Program-made: the position numbers and the translations under genes
Part shown: positions 1 to 6,293 of the stretch, piece by piece
Layout of the letters: each line of letters begins with the position of its first letter
How positions within the stretch are numbered: the stretch's first letter is position 1
From: Firmicutes bacterium UBA5301
GTDB taxonomy: Bacteria > Bacillota > UBA5301
Direction of reading: 5' to 3'
DNA: 10,800 nucleotides
Assembly: GCA_002408345.1 (NCBI GenBank)
Contig: DHRX01000028.1
Coordinates: forward strand, 1 to 10,800
The notes under the pieces: model-generated
The model's database searches: none
Told to the model about the DNA's origin: nothing
What the model saw: only the letters and a program-made list of their open reading frames with translations

Positions 1-1974
1 CATGTACGGGATTTACCCAAAAGCCAATTTGGGGTTGATGTTGATAATAACTTTGAACCCAAATATATAACTATCCGTGGTAAGGGTGAAATTATCGCTA
101 ATCTCCGCTCAAAGGCGAAAAAAGCCAATAAAATTTATCTGGCTACTGACCCAGATCGCGAAGGTGAAGCTATTAGCTGGCACTTAGCCCATCTTTTAGG
201 GGTTGCAGAGACAGAGCCGGTACGTATTGTTTTTCACGAAATAACTAAGGACGCTGTTAGTAAATCATTAAAATCACCTCGACCAATAAATATGGACTTA
301 GTCGATGCTCAACAGGCCAGGCGGGTACTGGACCGAATTGTTGGTTATAAAATAAGTCCGTTGTTGTGGCAGAAGGTACGCAAAGGGCTTTCGGCCGGTA
401 GGGTTCAGTCGGTAGCGTTACGGCTGATTTGTGATCGAGAACAGGAGATTCAAAACTTTCAACCCGAGGAATACTGGTCAATCCAAGCTGGTTTTGCGGT
501 TGAGGAGGATGCGTTCCGGGCCGAGTTGGCCAAAGTGGATGGGCATAAAGTTGAGTTACCCAATGCGGAAGCTACCCAGGCTGTGGTTAAACGGATTGAG
601 TCTACCGCTTTTAGTGTTTCCAAAGCCGAAAAGTCCCAGCGTCGGCGGAATCCATTGCCGCCCTTTACTACCAGTACTTTACAACAAGAGGCTTCCCGGC
701 GCTTAGGTTTTTCTGCTAAGAAGATTATGCGCATAGCTCAGGAATTGTACGAGGGAATGGATGTCCCAGGAGAAGGACGGGTTGGTTTGGTCACTTATAT
801 CCGAACTGATTCGGTGCGGGTAGCCCAAGAAGCCTTGAGTAATGTACGAGATTATCTGCAAGAGGCTTTAGGCTCAGAATATATTCCGGCTCAACCGAAT
901 TATTATAAGACCGGCAAAAAAAATGTTCAGGAAGCCCATGAGGCGATCCGACCTACTTCCGCCTTTCGAATACCTGATTTACTTAAAACAGCTTTAAAAA
1001 GAGATCATCTACGATTATATCGACTTATCTGGGAACGGTTTGTTGCCAGTCAGATGGTACCAGCGGTTTATGATACCCAAAAGATAGAGATTGATGGCGC
1101 TGGTTTACTTTTCAGAGCGAGTAGCTCTAAATTGGCTTTTCCCGGTTTTCTCAAAGTATATGGGGATCAGGAAAAGAATGTTGATGCAGTCTTACCCGAT
1201 TTAGCGGAAGGGGTAGCCCTACTATTAAAGGATGTGGAACCGAAACAACATTTTACTCAAGCCCCTCCTCGCTTTACCGAGGCTCAGTTAGTTAAAACTT
1301 TAGAGGAGTTGGGTATTGGGAGACCTAGTACTTACGCACCGACTATCGAAACCATTCGGTCTCGGGATTATGTAGTTATGGAGAATAAAGCGTTTAAGCC
1401 TACAGAACTTGGAATTATTGTTGTTGATGTATTAAAAGAGTATTTTCCAGATATTATCGATAGCGATTTCACTGCCGAGTTAGAAGATAAACTTGATGAA
1501 GTGGAAACGGGCTCAATAGTTTGGCGTGAGATAATTGCCGATTTTTACCGTGATTTTGAACCCCAGGTCCGCAAAGCTCAAGAAGAGATGGAAAAGGTTG
1601 AAATTCCTGAAGAGGAGACCGATGAGGTCTGCGAACAGTGTGGACGAAACATGGTTATTAAACATGGACGGTTTGGTAAGTTTTTAGCTTGCCCCGGTTT
1701 CCCAGAATGTAGAAATACTAAACCTTTAGTCAAAGAGCTAGGTGTGGCTTGCCCAGATTGTGGCGGGAAGATTGTGGAACGCCGGTCAAGGAAAGGCCGA
1801 ACTTTTTATGGCTGTTCTAACTATCCAACCTGTTCTTTTGTCAGTTGGTATGAACCGACTGCAGAAATTTGCCCGGAGTGTGGCAAAATATTAGTTAAAA
1901 GAAGGAACAAAAGCCAGCAAAAACTGGTTTGTATAGATAATAAGTGCGGTTATCAACAGGTAAAAGGTGACTGA
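1..1974 (+). CDS. topA: DNA topoisomerase I (type IA), 5'-truncated by the window edge
   Basis: Type IA topoisomerase, which relaxes negative supercoils by passing a strand through a transient 5'-phosphotyrosine break. The reading frame is open from base 1, giving 657 visible residues. The first residues, HVRDLPKSQFGVD, normally sit about 30-35 residues into the protein, so only the extreme N-terminus is missing. The Toprim acidic motif TDPDREGE is seen (DxD codons 148-156). The active-site tyrosine is in GLVTYIRTDS (Tyr codon 796-798, fragment residue 266). The C-terminus carries three four-cysteine zinc-finger repeats, roughly fragment residues 544-650, starting CEQC, CPDC and CPEC, the usual TopA tail for single-stranded DNA and RNA polymerase contact. 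It ends 2 bp before trmFO. The truncation is the window boundary, not a broken gene. Assignment is secure. Confidence 0.98.
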   Translation, partial: HVRDLPKSQFGVDVDNNFEPKYITIRGKGEIIANLRSKAKKANKIYLATDPDREGEAISWHLAHLLGVAETEPVRIVFHEITKDAVSKSLKSPRPINMDLVDAQQARRVLDRIVGYKISPLLWQKVRKGLSAGRVQSVALRLICDREQEIQNFQPEEYWSIQAGFAVEEDAFRAELAKVDGHKVELPNAEATQAVVKRIESTAFSVSKAEKSQRRRNPLPPFTTSTLQQEASRRLGFSAKKIMRIAQELYEGMDVPGEGRVGLVTYIRTDSVRVAQEALSNVRDYLQEALGSEYIPAQPNYYKTGKKNVQEAHEAIRPTSAFRIPDLLKTALKRDHLRLYRLIWERFVASQMVPAVYDTQKIEIDGAGLLFRASSSKLAFPGFLKVYGDQEKNVDAVLPDLAEGVALLLKDVEPKQHFTQAPPRFTEAQLVKTLEELGIGRPSTYAPTIETIRSRDYVVMENKAFKPTELGIIVVDVLKEYFPDIIDSDFTAELEDKLDEVETGSIVWREIIADFYRDFEPQVRKAQEEMEKVEIPEEETDEVCEQCGRNMVIKHGRFGKFLACPGFPECRNTKPLVKELGVACPDCGGKIVERRSRKGRTFYGCSNYPTCSFVSWYEPTAEICPECGKILVKRRNKSQQKLVCIDNKCGYQQVKGD

Positions 1975-1976
1975 CT

Positions 1977-3293
1977 ATGACACCCCAGCAGAAAATTACA
2001 GTAATCGGCGGTGGCTTAGCTGGTTCTGAGGCGGCTTGGTATTTAGCGAATCAGGGTATTCCAGTACAGCTTATTGAAATGCGGCCCTTAGTTCAGACCC
2101 CGATTCACCAAAGCGGAGATTTTGCTGAACTTGTTTGTAGCAATTCTTTAGGCGGCGAGAGCTTAGATACCGCAGCCGGTCTTCTTAAAGCGGAGTTAAA
2201 GGTTCTAGGTTCTTTAGTAATAGAGGCGGCGGAACGCTATCGAATCCCTGCTGGGAAGGCTCTGGCCGTTGATCGCCAGGGGTTTGCCGCATATATTACT
2301 GAGAAGCTGGGTCAGCATCCCTTAATTACGGTAGAACGGCGAGAAGTTAGAACATTAGAAGGGCTGGATGGTTTGATCCTTATTGCCACCGGCCCTTTAA
2401 CTTCCAATAGCTTGGCTCAGACCATTCAAGGGTTGACCGGTGAGGCTGGCCTCTACTTTTTTGACGCTGCGGCGCCAATCGTTGAAAGGGAAAGCTTAGA
2501 TGAATCCTTTATGTATTGGAAGTCTCGTTATCTAGAGGAGGCCGGTGACTATCTTAATGTCCCGTTGAATAAAGATGAGTATGAGGGTTTTTGGCGAGAA
2601 TTGGTTAATGCCGAGGTGGTACCGATAGCCAGCCATGATCAGTTATTGCTCTTTCAAGGCTGTATGCCTGTAGAGGAAATAGCTCGTCGGGGCATCGATA
2701 CTTTACGTTTTGGTCCTTTCCGACCGGTTGGGTTAGAAGTTAGTGGGAAAAGGCCCTGGGCTGTTTTGCAATTGCGTAAAGAAGATCACGAAGGACGGCT
2801 GCTTAACCTGGTTGGCTGCCAGACCCGCTTAAAATGGGGAGAACAGGTCCGGGTTTTCCGGACTTTACCTGGTTTTGCTCAAGCTGAATTTGTGCGTTAT
2901 GGTGTAATGCACCGTAATACATATATTAATTCTCCGAAATTATTAGATAGTTATTTGCGGCTCAAGGGACATGACCAAGTACTTTTTGCTGGTCAAATTA
3001 CTGGAGTAGAGGGGTATATTGAATCGGCTGCTTGTGGACTCTGGGCCGGGTTAAATTTGGCCCGTCTTTACCGGCAGCAGCAACTGAAGTCGATGCCAGT
3101 AGAAACCATGTTGGGTAGTTTGATTAACTATATTACAGATCCAACTAGAACCGACTTTCAACCGATGAACGCTAATTTTGGCTTACTTCCTGATTTAGAA
3201 CAGAAGGTTAGAGGAAAGAAAGAACGGAAGTTGGCCAAGGCTCAGCTAGCCTTGGAAAAAGTGAAATTTTTTGCGAAATCCTTAAACATATGA
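1977..3293 (+). CDS. trmFO: Methylenetetrahydrofolate--tRNA (uracil-54-C5)-methyltransferase TrmFO
   Basis: FAD-dependent enzyme that forms ribothymidine at position 54 of the tRNA T-loop, using 5,10-methylene-tetrahydrofolate as carbon donor; formerly called Gid. The 438-residue length fits the family (about 435). The N-terminal dinucleotide-binding motif VIGGGLAGSEAA (residues 9-20) binds FAD. Two cysteines match those reported as functionally important in the B. subtilis enzyme (about Cys53 and Cys226): Cys54 in ELVCSNSLGG and Cys229 in LFQGCMPVEE. The second glycine-rich FAD segment, GQITGVEGYIESAA, lies near the C-terminus. The ATG is 2 bp after the topA stop and is preceded by AGGTGA at 1965-1970, so the SD lies inside the topA end and the two genes are probably cotranscribed. 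Cytosolic RNA modification; no membrane segment. Confidence 0.97.
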   Translation: MTPQQKITVIGGGLAGSEAAWYLANQGIPVQLIEMRPLVQTPIHQSGDFAELVCSNSLGGESLDTAAGLLKAELKVLGSLVIEAAERYRIPAGKALAVDRQGFAAYITEKLGQHPLITVERREVRTLEGLDGLILIATGPLTSNSLAQTIQGLTGEAGLYFFDAAAPIVERESLDESFMYWKSRYLEEAGDYLNVPLNKDEYEGFWRELVNAEVVPIASHDQLLLFQGCMPVEEIARRGIDTLRFGPFRPVGLEVSGKRPWAVLQLRKEDHEGRLLNLVGCQTRLKWGEQVRVFRTLPGFAQAEFVRYGVMHRNTYINSPKLLDSYLRLKGHDQVLFAGQITGVEGYIESAACGLWAGLNLARLYRQQQLKSMPVETMLGSLINYITDPTRTDFQPMNANFGLLPDLEQKVRGKKERKLAKAQLALEKVKFFAKSLNI

Positions 3294-3313
3294 TAATATT
3301 ATTCTCAAATAGC

Positions 3314-3320
3314 AGGAGGA
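3314..3320 (+). promoter_or_regulatory. Shine-Dalgarno of hslV (decides between two GTG starts)
   Basis: AGGAGGA at 3314-3320 precedes tandem GTG codons at 3325 and 3328. The spacer is 4 nt to the first and 7 nt to the second, so the second GTG is the better start. It gives a protein beginning MFEATT, close to family starts of the MFxATT type. Confidence 0.75.
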
Positions 3321-3327
3321 TTCGGTG

Positions 3328-3858
3328 GTGTTTGAAGCTACTACCATTGTGGCCGCTAGAAGAAATGGGAAGAGCGCTATTGGCGGTGACGGACAAGTAA
3401 CCTTAGCGGAAAAGACTATTATGAAACAGACCGCCTGTAAGATAAGACGGTTATATAATAACCAGGTTTTAGCCGGTTTTGCCGGTTCAGTAGCGGACGC
3501 GTTTACTTTATTTGAAAAATTTGAAGGTAAGCTTGAAGCTTTTCGGGGTAACCTACCAAGGGCAGCAGTGGAATTGGCGAAGGAGTGGCGAACTGATAAA
3601 TTTCTGCGTCAATTAGAGGCGATGCTGCTTGTAGCAGACAAAGAACATTTATTAGTTATCTCTGGTACCGGTGAGATTATTGAGCCTGATGACCCGGTAG
3701 TAGCGATAGGGTCTGGAGGACCTTATGCTTTAGCGGCGGCTAAAGCCCTTTATTTTCATAGCGAATTAGAAGCTCGACAAATTGTAGAGGAAAGCCTCAA
3801 TATTGCATCCTCTATTTGTATATTTACTAATAACCAGATTACAGTAGAAGAGTTATAA
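3328..3858 (+). CDS. hslV: ATP-dependent protease peptidase subunit HslV (ClpQ/CodW)
   Basis: Proteasome-like N-terminal-nucleophile peptidase that forms the double-hexamer core of HslUV. From the GTG at 3328 it is 176 residues, the normal length. It shows the family hallmarks: ATTIVAARRNGK at the N-terminus, the catalytic-Asp motif GDGQVT, VLAGFAGSVADAFTLFEKFE, ELAKEWRTDK, SGTGEIIEPDD and the GSGGPYALAAAKAL active-site loop. The conserved Thr-Thr that supplies the nucleophile begins at residue 5 (MFEATT), so a four-residue leader must be removed. B. subtilis ClpQ also has a short leader but is reported to use an N-terminal serine, and no serine is present here. It starts about 34 bp after trmFO and ends 13 bp before hslU, its partner. 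An alternative GTG at 3325 would add one Val. Confidence 0.97.
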   Translation: MFEATTIVAARRNGKSAIGGDGQVTLAEKTIMKQTACKIRRLYNNQVLAGFAGSVADAFTLFEKFEGKLEAFRGNLPRAAVELAKEWRTDKFLRQLEAMLLVADKEHLLVISGTGEIIEPDDPVVAIGSGGPYALAAAKALYFHSELEARQIVEESLNIASSICIFTNNQITVEEL

Positions 3859-3871
3859 AGGGGGAGGCGAT

Positions 3872-5284
3872 TTGACCGAAAAGTTTAATGCTTTAGAATT
3901 GACCCCTCAGCAGATAGTTGAAGAGTTAGATAAATACATCATCGGGCAAACCCAAGCTAAGCGAGCGGTGGCGATAGCTTTACGGAATCGATTTCGCCGG
4001 AGGTTGCTAGATGATGACTTGCGGGATGAGATTCTTCCCAAGAATATTCTCATGATTGGTCCAACCGGGGTTGGTAAGACTGAGATAGCTAGACGCTTGG
4101 CTAGGTTAACCAATTCACCTTTTGTTAAGGTAGAAGCAACTAAGTTTACTGAAGTTGGGTATGTTGGTCGGGATGTTGAATCAATGGTTCGAGATTTAGT
4201 TGAGAACTCTATTCGAATAGTTAAGGCTGAACGGACAGCAGCTGTTTTGGATAAAGCTGAGGTTTTAGCTGAAGAACGTTTGGTAAATCTATTAGCGCCG
4301 CCTTCTCAAAAGCACAAAGAACTACGTAACCCTTTTGAGGCTTTGTTTAATATGACCCGAGATGAAACGGACGAGCAGGAGGAATCTGAGCAACTTCAGC
4401 AGTTGGAAGAGAAACGAAGTAGTGTCAAAGATATGCTACAAGCCGGAGAGTTAGAGGATCAGATTGTGGAAATAGAGGTAGAGGATCAGACCCCAACTAT
4501 GCTTGAAGTTTTTAGCGGCTCTGGCATGGAAGAAATGGGTGTTAATATTCAGGACTTTTTAGGGGGATTTGTACCTAAACGAAAAAAGACACGGAAAGTG
4601 ACTATTCAAGAAGCCCGTAAAATATTAACCCAAGAAGAAGCCCAAAAATTGATTGATATGGATGAGGTTACTGCTGAGGCGATTAATCGAGCTGAAAATT
4701 CTGGAATTATCTTTTTAGATGAGATTGATAAAATCGTCGGAACAAAAGGGGGGCAAGGACCAGATATCTCTCGAGAAGGGGTCCAACGGGACATTCTTCC
4801 TATTGTTGAAGGGTCGACAGTATTTACTAAATATGGATCGGTTAAGACCGATCATATTCTTTTTATTGCTGCCGGTGCATTTCATGAATCTAAACCTTCA
4901 GAGTTAATTCCAGAATTACAGGGACGTTTTCCTATTCGAGTAGAATTGACTAGTTTAACAGAGAAGGATTTTAGACGGATTTTGACCGAGCCCCAGGCCT
5001 CTTTGGCACGGCAATATACTGCGCTTTTAGGTGCGGAACAAGTTAAGGTAACTTTTACTGAATGTGGGATCCGCTCCATTGCGGAAGCAGCTTATGAGGT
5101 TAATGAACGGACGGAAAATATTGGTGCTAGGCGCTTAAACACTATTATGGAAAAGGTTTTGGAAGAGGTTTCTTTTCAAGCTCCAGCCTTAGCAGGTCAG
5201 GAGTTTTTGATTGATGCGGATTATGTGCAAGAACGTTTAGGTACAATTGTTAATAGCGTGGACTTATCTAGATATATTTTATAG
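3872..5284 (+). CDS. hslU: ATP-dependent protease ATPase subunit HslU (ClpY/CodX)
   Basis: AAA+ unfoldase of the HslUV protease; it unfolds substrates and threads them into HslV. It has 470 residues. Seen in order: N-terminal LTPQQIVEELDKYIIGQ, Walker A GPTGVGKT (residues 63-70), the substrate-gripping pore loop GYVG (96-99), a charged insertion (I) domain at about 110-240, Walker B IIFLDEID (Asp283, Glu284), the arginine-finger region LQGRFPIRVEL, and sensor-2 ENIGARRLN. The C-terminal tail VDLSRYIL matches the family tail that docks into HslV and activates it. The start is TTG at 3872; AAGGGGGAGG at 3858-3867 is the SD and no competing ATG or GTG lies near the conserved N-terminus. Translation is likely tied to hslV, which ends 13 bp upstream. 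Confidence 0.97.
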   Translation: MTEKFNALELTPQQIVEELDKYIIGQTQAKRAVAIALRNRFRRRLLDDDLRDEILPKNILMIGPTGVGKTEIARRLARLTNSPFVKVEATKFTEVGYVGRDVESMVRDLVENSIRIVKAERTAAVLDKAEVLAEERLVNLLAPPSQKHKELRNPFEALFNMTRDETDEQEESEQLQQLEEKRSSVKDMLQAGELEDQIVEIEVEDQTPTMLEVFSGSGMEEMGVNIQDFLGGFVPKRKKTRKVTIQEARKILTQEEAQKLIDMDEVTAEAINRAENSGIIFLDEIDKIVGTKGGQGPDISREGVQRDILPIVEGSTVFTKYGSVKTDHILFIAAGAFHESKPSELIPELQGRFPIRVELTSLTEKDFRRILTEPQASLARQYTALLGAEQVKVTFTECGIRSIAEAAYEVNERTENIGARRLNTIMEKVLEEVSFQAPALAGQEFLIDADYVQERLGTIVNSVDLSRYIL

Positions 5285-5296
5285 AACCTAGAAAAC

Positions 5297-5303
5297 AAAG
5301 GAG
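5297..5303 (+). promoter_or_regulatory. Shine-Dalgarno of codY
   Basis: AAAGGAG at 5297-5303 lies 8 nt before the GTG at 5312 and fixes this non-ATG start. It sits in the 27-bp gap after hslU, where I see no promoter, so codY is probably read from the upstream transcript. Confidence 0.8.
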
Positions 5304-5311
5304 TTGCGGGA

Positions 5312-6088
5312 GTGGAAAGTTTATTAGCAAAGACGCGGCAAATCAGTAAAATTGTACAAAGGGCAGGTAGTTCTGTCGATTTTAAACTTATGGCTGAGGC
5401 GCTCCGTGATGTAATAGATGCGAACATTTATTTGGTCAACTATGAAGGCGAGTTACTGGGACATGCTCTAATGCACGATTTTCAGTGTGGCATTATTGAA
5501 ACTGATATTTTAGATAGTGGAGTTTTTCCAGCAGATTATAACGAGGCTCTGTTGCGAATCAGTAAATCATCACCTAATATAGCCCGTACCGAAGCTAAAT
5601 GCGTATTTGATCAGGATGTTGATTGTTTATTTCCTGGGAAAGTATCGACTATTATACCTGTTTATGCAGGAGGACAGCGTTTAGGGACCTTAATATTGGC
5701 CCGGTTTAATAAAGACTTTGTTGAAGATGATTTAATTTTAGCTGAGTATGGTGCAACTGTAGCCGGGGTAGAAATTATGCGAGCTTATAGCCAAGAGGTT
5801 GAAGATAAAGCTCGGAAAAAAGCGGCTGTTCAGGTTGCGATAGGTACCTTATCTTACTCAGAAATGGAAGCTGTCGAACATATCTTTGCAGAGCTTGATG
5901 GTGATGAAGGGCTACTAGTGGCTAGTAAAATTGCCGATCGGGTCGGAATTACCCGCTCAGTAATTGTTAATGCTCTACGTAAATTTGAATCAGCAGGGGT
6001 TATCGAAACCCGTTCTTTAGGGATGAAAGGTACGTTTATTCGGGTTCTCAACGAGTATCTAATGCCGGAGTTAGCTAACCTCCGCTAA
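5312..6088 (+). CDS. codY: GTP-sensing global transcriptional repressor CodY
   Basis: Global nutrient regulator of low-GC Gram-positives. With branched-chain amino acids and GTP bound, it represses stationary-phase, amino-acid and often motility genes. It has 258 residues, the family length. The N-terminal GAF-type effector domain starts SLLAKTRQISKIVQ. A linker with RLGTLIL and DDLILAEYGATVAGVEIMR follows. The C-terminal winged helix-turn-helix is nearly identical to other CodYs: ASKIADRVGITRSVIVNAL from residue 204, then ESAGVIETRSLGMKGTFI. The DNA-reading head is therefore conserved, but the ligand pocket is not Bacillus-like: positions aligned to B. subtilis Arg61, Met62, Thr96 and Val100 read Ile62, Glu63, Cys97 and Gln101, while the Phe-Pro-x-x-Tyr wall (72-76) and Phe99 are kept. 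The only cysteines are Cys59, Cys97 and Cys105. Start GTG with SD AAAGGAG 8 nt upstream. It is the last gene before the flagellar operon, a known CodY target in B. subtilis. Confidence 0.97.
   Translation: MESLLAKTRQISKIVQRAGSSVDFKLMAEALRDVIDANIYLVNYEGELLGHALMHDFQCGIIETDILDSGVFPADYNEALLRISKSSPNIARTEAKCVFDQDVDCLFPGKVSTIIPVYAGGQRLGTLILARFNKDFVEDDLILAEYGATVAGVEIMRAYSQEVEDKARKKAAVQVAIGTLSYSEMEAVEHIFAELDGDEGLLVASKIADRVGITRSVIVNALRKFESAGVIETRSLGMKGTFIRVLNEYLMPELANLR
6066..6084 (+). repeat. Inverted repeat at the codY 3' end
   Basis: CGGAG (6066-6070) and CTCCG (6080-6084) flank a loop that itself contains the perfect 10-bp palindrome GTTAGCTAAC (6070-6079). It lies over the last codons of codY and ends just before the TAA. 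No T-run follows, so it is not a standard intrinsic terminator; it could protect or fold the mRNA end. The hexamer CTAACC also occurs twice, at 6075 and 6085. Confidence 0.35.
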
Positions 6089-6109
6089 CCGTATTTCCCT
6101 GGGACTTTC

Positions 6110-6126
6110 CTCCTAATAAGCAGGAG
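6110..6126 (+). repeat. Short hairpin CTCCT/AGGAG
   Basis: CTCCT (6110-6114) and AGGAG (6122-6126) flank a 7-nt AT-rich loop. Outer GACT (6103-6106) and AGTC (6132-6135) could extend it across an unequal internal loop. No T-run follows. The same CCTCCT strand (6109-6114) is also complementary to AGGAGG of the isolated Shine-Dalgarno at 6215-6220, so two alternative pairings are possible on paper. Weak as an isolated element. Confidence 0.3.
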
Positions 6127-6143
6127 TTTCCAGTCGATTGTTG

Positions 6144-6158
6144 AATTTCCAAATTATC
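6144..6158 (+). promoter_or_regulatory. Possible degenerate CodY box upstream of flgB
   Basis: The 15-mer AATTTCCAAATTATC matches 10 of 15 positions of the CodY consensus AATTTTCWGAAAATT, with the left half nearly intact (AATTTxC). Its first 12 bases also form an inverted repeat, AATTT-CC-AAATT. Five mismatches is at the edge of what is accepted for CodY sites, and AT-rich DNA gives such matches by chance. Its place in front of the fla/che operon, next to codY, is what makes it worth listing. Confidence 0.25.
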
Positions 6159-6176
6159 TGCCTAAGTTATTCTTAA

Positions 6177-6196
6177 AGTGGAAATGGAAGTCCACT
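6177..6196 (+). repeat. 6-bp perfect inverted repeat, 8-nt loop
   Basis: AGTGGA (6177-6182) and TCCACT (6191-6196) are perfect complements around the loop AATGGAAG. There is no following T-tract. It may be an RNA hairpin in the flgB leader or a protein-binding dyad; nothing here distinguishes the two. Confidence 0.35.
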
Positions 6197-6213
6197 ACTA
6201 CATTAGTTTGTTC

Positions 6214-6220
6214 AAGGAGG
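6214..6220 (+). promoter_or_regulatory. Orphan Shine-Dalgarno AAGGAGG in the flgB leader
   Basis: AAGGAGG is as strong an SD as any in the window, yet it lies 74 nt before flgB, which has its own SD. No ATG or GTG occurs at proper spacing. The first usable codon is TTG at 6233 (12-nt spacer), opening a 23-codon frame that ends at 6304, inside flgB, and runs through the hairpin at 6229-6250. It may be a leader-peptide site, a ribosome stand-by site, or chance. Confidence 0.35.
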
Positions 6221-6228
6221 CGGCATAT

Positions 6229-6270
6229 CAACTTGTGTGTACACAGGTTGCTTGTCTATTTTATTTTAAT
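6229..6270 (+). terminator. Candidate intrinsic terminator/attenuator before flgB
   Basis: CAACTTGTG (6229-6237) pairs with CACAGGTTG (6242-6250) through 9 base pairs, one of them U-G, closing a UGUA tetraloop. The next 20 nt (6251-6270) are T-rich, including TATTTTATTTTAAT. The DNA also contains the perfect palindrome TGTGTACACA. The stem is only moderately GC-rich and the T-tract is interrupted, so termination would be partial at best. It ends 24 nt before the flgB start with no room for a promoter in between, so it either terminates codY readthrough weakly or acts within the flagellar leader. Confidence 0.4.
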
Positions 6271-6293
6271 GGTGGATATAGGGGGGAATATCA

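Larger units (their letters stand above)
6089..6293. other. Non-coding leader between codY and flgB
   Basis: This 205-bp gap separates the housekeeping cluster from the flagellar operon. Reading both strands I see no conserved gene. It contains short inverted repeats (6110-6126, 6177-6196, 6229-6250), an isolated strong Shine-Dalgarno (6214-6220), a T-rich tract (6251-6270) and a weak CodY-box-like sequence (6144-6158). In B. subtilis the equivalent gap carries the sigma-A and sigma-D promoters of fla/che and is bound by CodY. Here I could not find a good -35/-10 pair or a sigma-D TAAA/GCCGATAT pair, so the promoter is unassigned. It is the most likely site of motility control in the window. 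Confidence 0.7.

Noticed and set aside
1..30. TopA without a start codon, a possible pseudogene
   Set aside because: The frame is open at base 1 and the missing N-terminus fits the window edge; the toprim motif, the active-site tyrosine and the zinc fingers are intact.
4452..4490. 12-bp direct repeat TAGAGGATCAGA, two copies 27 bp apart in hslU
   Set aside because: It is in frame and encodes similar acidic pieces (LEDQ, VEDQ) of the HslU I domain, so it is explained by protein composition rather than by a mobile or regulatory element.
257..5427. Open frames of about 62-91 codons on the - strand and in alternate + frames inside topA, trmFO, hslU and codY
   Set aside because: They lie wholly or mostly within well-conserved genes, lack good ribosome sites or recognisable motifs, and read as low-complexity shadow translations.
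6141..6173. Possible sigma-A promoter TTGAAT with a -10 near 6163-6173
   Set aside because: With 16-18 nt spacing the -10 hexamers match only 3 of 6 positions; the better TATTCT is 21 nt away. Not enough to call.
6175..6200. Sigma-D (FliA-type) flagellar promoter starting from TAAAGTGG
   Set aside because: No GCCGATAT-like -10 follows at the right distance.
6248..6280. Promoter TTGTCT with GATATA directly before flgB
   Set aside because: The -10 matches only 3 of 6, and transcription would start almost on the flgB ribosome site.
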